Shown: piece by piece, positions 1-7,200 of the stretch | Layout of the letters: each line of letters opens with the position of its first letter | Position numbering within the stretch: position 1 is the stretch's first letter | NCBI GenBank assembly: GCA_964600165.1 | Contig: CAZRIP010000024.1 | Span: forward strand, 1-35,021 | From: CAZRIP01 sp964600165 | GTDB taxonomy: Bacteria > Elusimicrobiota > Elusimicrobia > UBA1565 > UBA9628 | Length of the DNA stretch: 35,021 nucleotides | Direction of reading: 5' to 3' | Made by a program: the position numbers and the translations under genes | Notes under the pieces: model-generated | The model's input: only the letters and a program-made list of their open reading frames with translations | The model's database searches: none | What the model was told of the DNA's origin: nothing

Positions 1-2
1 CC

Positions 3-1103
3 ACCCTGCGGGCGACGGAGAAGTCGAACCTGCAGCACTTCCAGGAGCTCACCGCCGAGCACCAGGAGACCTTCGAGCGGATGGCCGCGCTCTTGCAGAC
101 CGATATCGGCCGGGTCGACCAAAACCACAGCGTGACGCTGAAGCTGCCCGTTTTGGGAAGCACGGGGCGCGCCGCGAACGCCGTCAAGAACGAGGTTTTG
201 ACCGTCACCGCCGCGAACGGGGCGACCGGGCAGCCGTCGCGCGAGCTGCACTTGTCCGCCGCCGACAGGTCTCTGACCGACACCGGCTTCAGCATCCCGA
301 TCATCAACAAGACCATCGCCAGCGGCAACACCGACACGAAGTTCACCAGCTTCTACTTCGCGGACGACGGAAAGCTGCAGGTCATCTACACTCATCAAGA
401 CGCCTTCCAGCGCCGCTACGCCCGCGGAGTCCAGGAGAAGCTCAACGATTTTCGCGACTTGCTCGCCATGGCCGGCTCGCGGGGCGACCCCGACGCCGAC
501 GCCGACCGCTCGAAGTTCCAGATCGAATTGCCGGAGAAGGGCCATGACGTGCTCAAGTCCGGCTCGCTCGCCTTCACGCTCAGCATTTCCCCCGAAGGCC
601 TCGAAAAGGCCTATCAGGCCTCGGCGGATGAGATCAAGAAATCCGTCCTGCGCGTCTTCCCGATCCCGAGCAACGATCGCCAGTCGAACGAGCCCGGGCC
701 GACGGCGGCGCGCATCATCTCCGCGTTGCTTCAGGGCCGCGACCAGACGCCCGAGCAGCGCAGCAAGGCGCTGCGCGAGATCGTGGCCGACAACGGCAAC
801 AGCAACGTCTTCTTCGATTCCATCGGGACCGTCTGGAGCTTCCTGCCCATCCAAAAGGCCATCCAGCAAGTCACCGCCGACGATACCCATGACATCGCTT
901 ACGCCGGCGTCATGAAGGTCCTGCTCCAGCTCGCCGACCCGAAGGACGTCTCCGCCAACCTGGCCATCTCGATGAACGGCGCGAAAGGGACGAGGACGAA
1001 CATCAGCGTCAACCAAAACGACGCGAACGCGGACCTGCTCGACGCCGGCTTCGCCAACCGCGTGCGGACCGTCCAGCCGCAGTTCATGGACGTCAACAAG
1101 TAG
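3..1103 (+). CDS. Hypothetical protein, 3' part of gene (5' truncated by window)
   Basis: The frame is open from base 3 to a TAG at 1101-1103. An ATG at 81 exists, but the 26 codons before it read as normal protein (charged, helix-forming, rich in Glu, Gln and His), and there is no Shine-Dalgarno sequence before it, so the true start probably lies outside the window. About 366 residues are visible. The first 45 look helical. The middle is mixed and polar, with repeated Asp-Ala around residues 160-165 and a segment ending near VFPIPSNDRQ. The C-terminal part reads like a beta-rich domain ending at MDVNK. I do not recognise the family and see no catalytic motif or membrane segment. The next gene has its own ribosome binding site after 115 bases of palindrome-rich DNA, so the two are probably separate transcription units. 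The coding call is firm; function is unknown. Confidence 0.75.
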   Translation, partial: TLRATEKSNLQHFQELTAEHQETFERMAALLQTDIGRVDQNHSVTLKLPVLGSTGRAANAVKNEVLTVTAANGATGQPSRELHLSAADRSLTDTGFSIPIINKTIASGNTDTKFTSFYFADDGKLQVIYTHQDAFQRRYARGVQEKLNDFRDLLAMAGSRGDPDADADRSKFQIELPEKGHDVLKSGSLAFTLSISPEGLEKAYQASADEIKKSVLRVFPIPSNDRQSNEPGPTAARIISALLQGRDQTPEQRSKALREIVADNGNSNVFFDSIGTVWSFLPIQKAIQQVTADDTHDIAYAGVMKVLLQLADPKDVSANLAISMNGAKGTRTNISVNQNDANADLLDAGFANRVRTVQPQFMDVNK

Positions 1104-1116
1104 GTCTCGTTGGCGT

Positions 1117-1169
1117 AGGCCTTTAGGCCTATATCGATATAGGCCTCCCGCCCCTTCTCGCCTAGGCCT
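1117..1169. repeat. Cluster of four AGGCCT hexamers containing a 22-bp perfect palindrome
   Basis: AGGCCT occurs at 1117-1122, 1125-1130, 1141-1146 and 1164-1169. The middle two are the ends of a perfect 22-bp palindrome (1125-1146) centred on ATATCGATAT. There is no T-tract after it, so it is not a standard intrinsic terminator. CCTAGGCCT at 1161-1169 resembles sequences at 4163 and 14373. It may be a regulatory or structural intergenic element. Confidence 0.6.
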
Positions 1170-1218
1170 TTCTTCCTTACCCTCCGAATCGCTGTTTCAA
1201 AAACAGGAGGGACTAAGG

Positions 1219-1929
1219 ATGACGAAGGGTCTGGCCGCCGTCTTGGCGGCGTTCATCGCTCTCGCGGCGGCTCCCGCGACGGCGCAGCTGCTGCTCGAGC
1301 CGGAGTTCGCGTTTCCCGGAGGCGGACAGCATCCGACGCCGCCCGCGCCGCGGCCTCAGCCGCAGCCCAGGCCGGAACCTCGTCCGAACCCCGAGCCGCG
1401 GCCGAACCCGCGTCCCAATCCCGAGCCGCGGCCGAACCCGCGGCCGAACCCTCGTCCCGAACCGCGCCCCGAGCCTCGTCCGCACCCGCGGCCGATTCCT
1501 ATCCCCATTCCCGCGCCCTGGCCCGTTCCGTACCCGGAGCCCCCGTGCCCGGGCGGCTGCCAGCCCGACGAGTATTTCGTGAGCCCGGACGGCAGCCGCG
1601 CCGTTTGGATTCAGGGCGAGGCGCACGACGCTTTTCTTTACGATCGCACGTTCGACGGCAACGGCAACCCCACTTTCGAACCCAAATGGCTCGAGGATGA
1701 CGTTGCTTCTGTCGATTGGTACAACGACGCTTCGGGCTCGCTCGCGTCGATCGTGCTGACGCGCTTTGACGGCGGAGTCGATAATTTCGATCCCAACGGC
1801 GAGCGCTTCCCCGATTCCGACGCGGCTCCGGAGGCCCCGGCGGCGCCGTCGGTCAAGCGCGACCTCGGCAAGGCCTTCGAGAAATCGGGAGCGTTCCAGG
1901 CGCTGGGTCAAGGCAAGATCAGCTGGTAG
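1219..1929 (+). CDS. Secreted Pro/Arg-repeat protein of unknown function
   Basis: This 236-residue protein starts at an ATG with a strong ribosome binding site (AGGAGGG at about 1206-1212). Residues 1-23 form a signal peptide ending near ATAQ. Residues about 35-95 are a low-complexity tract alternating Pro with Arg, Asn, Glu or His (units such as PRPNPE), which should form an extended polyproline-type stalk, possibly wall- or envelope-spanning. A compact acidic domain follows, beginning at CPGGCQPDEYFVSPDG (two Cys in a CPGGC motif) and rich in Trp, Asp and Phe; it looks like a small beta domain. The C-terminus is short and Ala/Lys-rich. An intrinsic terminator follows directly, so this is probably a single-gene transcript. 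I do not recognise the globular domain. A surface or periplasmic location is inferred from the signal peptide and stalk. Confidence 0.8.
   Translation: MTKGLAAVLAAFIALAAAPATAQLLLEPEFAFPGGGQHPTPPAPRPQPQPRPEPRPNPEPRPNPRPNPEPRPNPRPNPRPEPRPEPRPHPRPIPIPIPAPWPVPYPEPPCPGGCQPDEYFVSPDGSRAVWIQGEAHDAFLYDRTFDGNGNPTFEPKWLEDDVASVDWYNDASGSLASIVLTRFDGGVDNFDPNGERFPDSDAAPEAPAAPSVKRDLGKAFEKSGAFQALGQGKISW
1366..1500 (+). repeat. Degenerate tandem repeat encoding a Pro/Arg/Asn/Glu stalk
   Basis: Inside the preceding gene, CCGAACCCG-, CGTCCC- and GAGCCGCGG-type units recur with a mostly 6- or 12-base period. The repeat is cleaner at the protein level (Pro at every second position) than at the DNA level, which suggests selection for the polyproline stalk. 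Length polymorphism between strains is plausible. Confidence 0.7.
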
Positions 1930-1935
1930 TACTCA

Positions 1936-1976
1936 AAAGAAGCGCCGGGTCCTCTCGGGGCCCGCCGCTTCTTTAT
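1936..1976 (+). terminator. Intrinsic (Rho-independent) terminator
   Basis: AAAGAAGCG (1936-1944) pairs with CGCTTCTTT (1966-1974), enclosing a GC-rich inner stem (CGGG with CCCG). The right arm ends in a T-rich run, CTTCTTTATT. It lies seven bases after the stop of the Pro/Arg-repeat gene and should end that transcript. Confidence 0.8.
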
Positions 1977-1986
1977 TGTAGTATGC

Positions 1987-2016
1987 ATACATACTATGGG
2001 CGCCCATAGTATGTAT
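1987..2016. repeat. 30-bp perfect palindrome upstream of the beta-CASP RNase gene
   Basis: The left half ATACATACTATGGGC (1987-2001) is followed at once by its exact reverse complement (2002-2016), with no loop. It sits between the terminator and the next gene, whose ATG is 24 bases downstream. A loop-free symmetric site at this position suits a dimeric repressor operator; a cruciform or recombination site is also possible. Confidence 0.75.
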
Positions 2017-2039
2017 CCGCTTTCAGGAGCTCGAGACTG

Positions 2040-3437
2040 ATGAAATTAACTTTCTGCGGCGGCGTCGGCGAGGTGACGGGCTCGAGCCATTTGCTCGAGG
2101 CCGAGGGCCGCAAGATCCTCCTCGACTGCGGGCTGTTCCAGGGCCACCGCGGCGCCGCGATCGACAAGAACAAGAGCTTCGCGTTCAAGCCGGCGGAGCT
2201 CGACGCGCTACTGCTCTCTCACGCTCACATCGACCACTCGGGCCGGCTGCCGCTGTTGGCCAAGCAGGGCTTTCGCAAGCCGATCTACTGCACGCCGCCG
2301 ACGGTCGAGCTCTGCTCTCTGATGCTGATGGATTCCGCGCATCTTCAGGAGGAGGACGCGAAGTTCTTCAACAAGATTCACGCCGATTCCGGGCAGCGCA
2401 TCGACCCGCTTTACGGGATGGACGACGCGAACGCCTGCCTCCGGCTTTTCAAGGCGCACGAGTACGAGCAGACGCTCGCGCTCTCCGACAAGGTTCGGGC
2501 GCGCTTCGTCAACGCCGGCCACGTGCTGGGCTCGGCGATGATCGACGTCGAAGTGGACACGGCCAAGGGAAAGAGACGGGTCTTTTTCACTGGAGACCTA
2601 GGCCGACGGCACGCGCTGATGATGGACCCGCCCCACGTGCCGCAAAACGTCGATTACCTCTTGATCGAGAGCACCTACGGCGACCGCGTCCACGACCCGA
2701 TCACGCTCGTCGAGGGTCAGCTCCAAAAAGTGATCCAGCAGGCTTGGGACGAGAAGGGCAAGATCATCATCCCGTCTTTCGCGCTCGAGCGCACGCAGGA
2801 GATCGTCTTCGTCATCGAGAAGCTGCGCCGCCACAAGAACATCCCGCCGATCCCGGTCTACGTCGACAGCCCGATGGCGGTCAACATCACGACGCTCTTC
2901 AATAAATTCAAGACCGGCTTCTCGTTCGCGCCCGAGTTCAAGGCGTACGTCGCGAAGGAGGGGGACCCCTTCGGCTTCGAGTCGGTGAAATACGTCCACT
3001 CGGTCGAGGAGTCGAAGGCGCTCAACGAGATCGACGGCCCGATGGTGATCCTGTCCGCGTCGGGGATGTGCGAGGGCGGGCGCGTGCTGCATCACCTGCG
3101 CAACAACATCGAGAAAGACAGCACGACGATCCTGATCGTCGGCTATCAGGCCGAGGGCACGCTCGGCCGGCGCATCGCCGAGGGCGCCAAGAAGGTCAAG
3201 ATCTTCGGCTTGCCGCACGAGGTCGGCGCGCGCGTCGAGGTGATGCACACCTTCTCCGCGCACGCGGACAAAGTCGACCTTCTCTGGTTCATGAAGAGCC
3301 TCCAGCCGGCCCCGCGCAAGATCTTCCTCGTGCACGGCGATCCCGGCGACCGGCTCAAGCTCAAGGCGCACCTGCACGACCAGGGCCTCGACGACGTCGA
3401 GTGCCCGGAGTTCGGGCAGACCTTCGAGCTGGAATAA
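2040..3437 (+). CDS. Metallo-beta-lactamase fold RNase, beta-CASP family
   Basis: This 465-residue cytoplasmic protein has the full set of beta-CASP/MBL features. The zinc motif HAHIDH is at residues 61-66. Other family motifs follow in order: FTGDLGR, ESTYGDR, the beta-CASP segment IPSFALERTQE then YVDSPMAV, LSASGMCEGGR, TFSAHAD and FLVHGDP. Length and order match the prokaryotic RNase J/CPSF73-like Zn-dependent hydrolases (COG1236 type), which cleave or trim RNA using two zinc ions. The ATG at 2040 has AGGAG at 2025-2029. No signal peptide is present. The gene appears to be alone, between a palindrome/terminator and a toxin-antitoxin promoter. RNA as substrate follows from the family; the specific target is unknown. 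Confidence in the family is high. Confidence 0.95.
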   Translation: MKLTFCGGVGEVTGSSHLLEAEGRKILLDCGLFQGHRGAAIDKNKSFAFKPAELDALLLSHAHIDHSGRLPLLAKQGFRKPIYCTPPTVELCSLMLMDSAHLQEEDAKFFNKIHADSGQRIDPLYGMDDANACLRLFKAHEYEQTLALSDKVRARFVNAGHVLGSAMIDVEVDTAKGKRRVFFTGDLGRRHALMMDPPHVPQNVDYLLIESTYGDRVHDPITLVEGQLQKVIQQAWDEKGKIIIPSFALERTQEIVFVIEKLRRHKNIPPIPVYVDSPMAVNITTLFNKFKTGFSFAPEFKAYVAKEGDPFGFESVKYVHSVEESKALNEIDGPMVILSASGMCEGGRVLHHLRNNIEKDSTTILIVGYQAEGTLGRRIAEGAKKVKIFGLPHEVGARVEVMHTFSAHADKVDLLWFMKSLQPAPRKIFLVHGDPGDRLKLKAHLHDQGLDDVECPEFGQTFELE

Positions 3438-3519
3438 CCGGCGCCGGCCGGTGTGACTCCTCTCGCCTTGCGGCTGCTATTGATCAGCGTGCCAGATCCT
3501 TTGATAGGTAAATTCGTGC

Positions 3520-3566
3520 TTGATTTTATCATTATCTTGAGCTATCCTAGGGGCGACTAGGAGAGG
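3520..3566 (+). promoter_or_regulatory. Toxin-antitoxin promoter with overlapping inverted repeat
   Basis: TTGATT (3520-3525), a 17-base spacer and TATCCT (3543-3548) make a good sigma70-type promoter. TCCTAG (3545-3550) and CTAGGA (3557-3562) form an inverted repeat spanning the -10 box and the ribosome binding site AGGAGAGG (3559-3566). Phd/YefM antitoxins usually repress their own promoter, so this repeat is a likely operator. Confidence 0.55.
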
Positions 3567-3569
3567 ACC

Positions 3570-3839
3570 ATGCCGATCATCAAATCCATATCCAGCCTGC
3601 GGAACAAGACGCGGGAGATCGCCTCGATCTGCCACGATCGCGACGAGCCCGTTTACCTGACCACCAACGGCGAAGGCGATCTCGTCGTCATGAGCATCGG
3701 CCACTACGAGCGCCTGCAGGCTCAGGCGGACCTGTTCGAGAAGCTCTCCGTCGCGCAGGCGCAATCCGCCTCCGGTCAAAAGGGGATCACGCACGCCGAG
3801 ATGATGGAAAGGCTCAAGCGGATTGGCGCCCGCAAGTAA
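3570..3839 (+). CDS. Type II antitoxin, Phd/YefM family
   Basis: An 89-residue protein starting MPIIKSISSLRN. The N-terminal two thirds match the Phd/YefM DNA-binding fold: a starting beta strand with a SxLR helix, then the conserved pattern EPVYLTTNGEGDLVVMS followed by YERLQ. The C-terminal tail (about residues 55-89) is charged and helical, as expected for the segment that wraps and neutralises the toxin. The ATG has a strong upstream AGGAGAGG. The toxin frame overlaps its last 17 bases, giving the usual antitoxin-first coupled order. It should bind DNA as a dimer, repress the operon, and be degraded by proteases. Family assignment is confident from the pattern and the neighbour; no experimental target can be read from sequence. 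Confidence 0.9.
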   Translation: MPIIKSISSLRNKTREIASICHDRDEPVYLTTNGEGDLVVMSIGHYERLQAQADLFEKLSVAQAQSASGQKGITHAEMMERLKRIGARK

Positions 3840-4134
3840 GCACGTCGTCCGGTATCTTCCGGCGGCTGTGGAAGATTTGGCTGGCATCTACGCCTGGATC
3901 CTCAAAGACGCGCCTGAACGCGCAGCCGTCTTTCTGGAGCGGATCGACCGGCGCATCGGCGGCCTCGCCGTTCATCCTGGACTCGGCCGGGTTCCCAAGC
4001 ATCCGAGGCTTCGGGAAGCGGGCTACCGCGTCCTGGCGCTCGACGCCTATCTTGTCTTTTATGTCCTCCGCCGAAATATCATCCAGGTCCACCGTGTCGT
4101 CCACGGCTCCCGGAACCTCGACGATATCGTCTAA
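3823..4134 (+). CDS. Type II toxin, RelE/ParE superfamily
   Basis: A 103-residue protein with a TTG start that overlaps the antitoxin by 17 bases; the start choice is moderately secure because the fold begins about ten residues later at VVRYLPAAVEDL. It shows the RelE/ParE pattern: A-x-x-DL-x-x-IY helix, AAVFLERI helix, HPGLGR turn, then GYRVLALDAYLVFYVL strands and the closing VHRVVHGSRN. These toxins either inhibit DNA gyrase (ParE type) or cleave ribosome-bound mRNA (RelE type). The 'aYLVFYV... V.RVvHgsRn' end is typical of the ParE-like branch, so gyrase poisoning is slightly favoured, but sequence alone does not settle it. It is co-transcribed with the antitoxin. Confidence 0.9.
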   Translation: MAPASKHVVRYLPAAVEDLAGIYAWILKDAPERAAVFLERIDRRIGGLAVHPGLGRVPKHPRLREAGYRVLALDAYLVFYVLRRNIIQVHRVVHGSRNLDDIV

Positions 4135-4151
4135 GCCGTAGGCCGAGCATA

Positions 4152-4232
4152 GACCCATCCAGCCTAGGCCTAAATCCCGGCCGTCGCGTGGGTCCTACGC
4201 TTCATAGGGGAATCGCCAAGCCGTGGTAGATT
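4152..4232 (+). promoter_or_regulatory. Nested palindromic upstream element and leaderless-type -10 box
   Basis: GACCCA (4152-4157) pairs with TGGGTC (4189-4194) around an inner palindrome TAGGCCTA (4165-4172). A -10-like TAGATT (4227-4232) lies 7 bases before the ATG at 4240, with no Shine-Dalgarno sequence. The same 48-base layout, ungapped and with about two thirds of positions identical, occurs at 30721-30768. The -35 region is poor. Confidence 0.5.
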
Positions 4233-4239
4233 AGCTCCT

Positions 4240-7200
4240 ATGACCAGAACTCTCTCGCCGTCCAAGCTCCTGGCCGCCTCCCTGGCGTGCTCGCTCATCC
4301 TCTCCGCCCCGGGATTCGCGCCTTACCAGGCGCTGGCCGCCGAGCTCGGCGAGGGCGCCGGCTCGATCCGCGTCACGCCGCAGACCCCGGTCATCAACGT
4401 CGCGCCCCAGCTTCCCGGCTCGATTCAGCTTCCGACTTCTCAGATCCCCGCGGGCGGCATCGAGGCGAACGCCCCGCAGGCCCCGGCCGCTCTCTCTTCC
4501 GCCGAGAGCTTGGCCTCCGCGGTCGGCCCCGGCGCCTCCGCGGACGTCGGCGCCCAGCGGGCCGCGCTCGACGGCGCGTACTCGGCGAGCAAGCCCGGCG
4601 CGGCGGCCGCGGCGGACGCCGTCGAGGCGAAGGATAGCTGCGCCTCCGGCGGCTGCCCGTTCGCGAAGCTTTTCGGCCGCGGCGGCGGCAACGGCGGAAA
4701 CGGCGGCAACGGCGGCGGCGCGCAAGGCGCGACGCCCGCGCCGGCGCGCCCGGCGCCCTCCGACGTCGGCCCCATTCAGAAGGCCGCGATGCGGATCATG
4801 GCGCTCCTCTGGAAGATCACCGACCGCCTCATCGACGCGCGGTGGGACACGAGGCTGCCTAAGTACGTCGACGAGCTCTACCTCTATTTCAACGAGCAAG
4901 CCCTGCGGCTCAACATGTGGGACGCCAACTCCCAGCCTTCGACCGACAAGACCGCTTACCCGAAGCCTGATGAGGCGCAGCAGAAGTACCGCACGGCCGA
5001 CGGCAGCTACTTCGACCAGAACGACCCGGCGATGGCCAAGGCCGGCTCGCGATTCAACCACCTGCGCAAGCCCGACGGTCCGCCCAATCCCGAGTGGGAC
5101 AAGATGGATCCCAATCCGATGGTCGTCTCCGAGAAGCTGATGAAGCGCGACCGGGACGCCAACGGCGAGCCGATCATCAAGGAGATCCCGGCCAACTCCT
5201 GGTTCGTGCAGATCCAAGATCAGCTCCACGACTGGTTCAACCACGAGCAGGAGCCGATCACCGACAAGCCGGTCTCGTTCGCGATCCCGAAGGGCCATCC
5301 GCTCGCGCCCGAGGGCGGCACGATGGTCCTCAACCGGACGCAGACCGATCCCACGCTGCCCGCCGATTACAAGGGCCCGGCGATCCACCGCAACGGCGAG
5401 ACCTCGCCGTGGGACAAGTCCTCGCTCTACGGCAGCTCGGCCGAGATTCAGGCCAAGGTCCGGACGTTCCAGGGCGGCCATCTCAAGGTCGGCGCCGACG
5501 GCTGGCTGCCGGACGACGCGCAGAAGCCCGGCCTGCCGCAGACGGGCTTCAACAACAACATGTCGGTCGTCCTCGCCCTGCACAACACCGTTTGGGCGCA
5601 CGAGCACAACTTCGTCGCCGACGCCATCGACCGCGAATATAAGGCCAAAGGCGTCCAGCTTTCGGATGAGGAGCTTTTCCAAAAGGCGCGCCTGCGCATC
5701 ACCGCCGTCAACGCCCGAAACCACACGATCCCGTGGACGCGCTGGCTTTTCGCGGGCAGCGACATAGGGCAGCGCATCATGTGGGCCGACTGGTACGGCT
5801 TCCTCGGCAAGCGCTTCAAGCTCGCGTACATGCGCTGGACGGACCGCCACCCGATCCTCGCGAAACTGACCGATCCTTTTATCAGGGCGGAGCTGGCGTT
5901 CGGCATCCCCGGCACGGAGACCCAGCACTACGGCGTCCGCTACAACTTCACCGAGGAGTTCGTCGACGTCTATCGCCTGCACCAGCTCATCCGCGACACG
6001 TACAAGGTGCATCACCTGCAGCCCAACGCCGACGGCACGGTCGAGATCCGTATCCTCGACACCGTCAAGCTCCGCGACATGGTGGGCGTGAAGACCCAGG
6101 GCGCGCTGCGCGCGCACTCGCTCGAGGACTGGGCGCTGACGATGGGCAAGCAGAACGTCGGCGAGCTGACGATCAACAACATGCCCGACGACCTGCGCAA
6201 TCTGACGGCGCAAGACGGCGTCAAGGACGGCGCGAAGATCGATCTCGGCGCCATCGACGTCGCCCGCACGCGCGAGCGGGTCGAGGCGAGCACCTACGCG
6301 AAGTTCACGATCCGGCTCGGCGAGAAAGCGCCGCGCACCTTCGAGGAGCTGACCGGCGGCGATAAAGAGGCCGCGGCCAAGCTGCGCGAGGTCTATAAAA
6401 AAGTCCAAGACGTCGATTTTCAGATCGGAATCCTCGCGGAGCGCAAGCCCGTGGGTTTCGCGCTCGGCAACCGGCAGTTCAAGGTCTTCGTGCTCTCGGC
6501 GCCCGGCCGCCTAAAGAACGACCGATTCCTGTCGTCGAAATACAACGCCGCGACCTACGATCAGAGCGGCATCGACTACGTCGAGACCAACGACTTCGGC
6601 AACATCCTCGCGCGCGTCGTCCCGGGGTTGAAGGCGCTCGATATCGAGGCCATGGAGAATCCTTACGCGCCCTATCCCGAGCCCGGCTGGCTCCCGAAGG
6701 CGCTGTCCGTCGACAATCTCAAGGCCGAGGGCGAGCTGGCCAAGACCGGCAAGCGCGCGGCCGTCGTCATCGGCGCCTCGGCGCTGGGCCTGCTCTTCGG
6801 CGGCCCCGTCGTCGGCGCGGCCGCGCTCGTCGCGGGCGGGCTGGCGGTCCTGTCGATCCATAAGAAGAAGCAGGTTGTCGCGGAGACGGCCGCGCTCGTC
6901 GCGCAGAACAAGCGCGAGCGCGCCGGCCAGCCGCTCTCCGTCGGCGAGGACTTCTCGCTGGGCGCGACGAACGGCCGGCTCTTCTCTCAGAAAGGGCTCG
7001 ACGAGGCCGAGTTCGAGCGCGTGTTCCGCGACTTCGGCGCGCTGCGCGGCTACGTGACGGCCTTCGACCTCGCGCGCCTGCGGGAGGCCGACGACGCCCG
7101 CGCGGCGAAAGAGGGCCGCGGCACCTGGCTCTCGCGCCTCAAAGGCCGCGTCGCGGACAAGCGCCGCGACGAAAAGCTCCTCGCGCTCTACGCCGACCGC

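Noticed and set aside
3438..3451. CCGGCGCCGGCCGG after the RNase gene as a terminator
   Set aside because: GC-rich palindrome without a following T-run; chance is likely in this base composition.
4231..6408. Long minus-strand open frame (about 725 codons) opposite the dioxygenase gene
   Set aside because: It is Arg/Leu/Val-rich with no recognisable domain and mirrors the codon bias of the real gene on the plus strand, as expected in GC-rich DNA.
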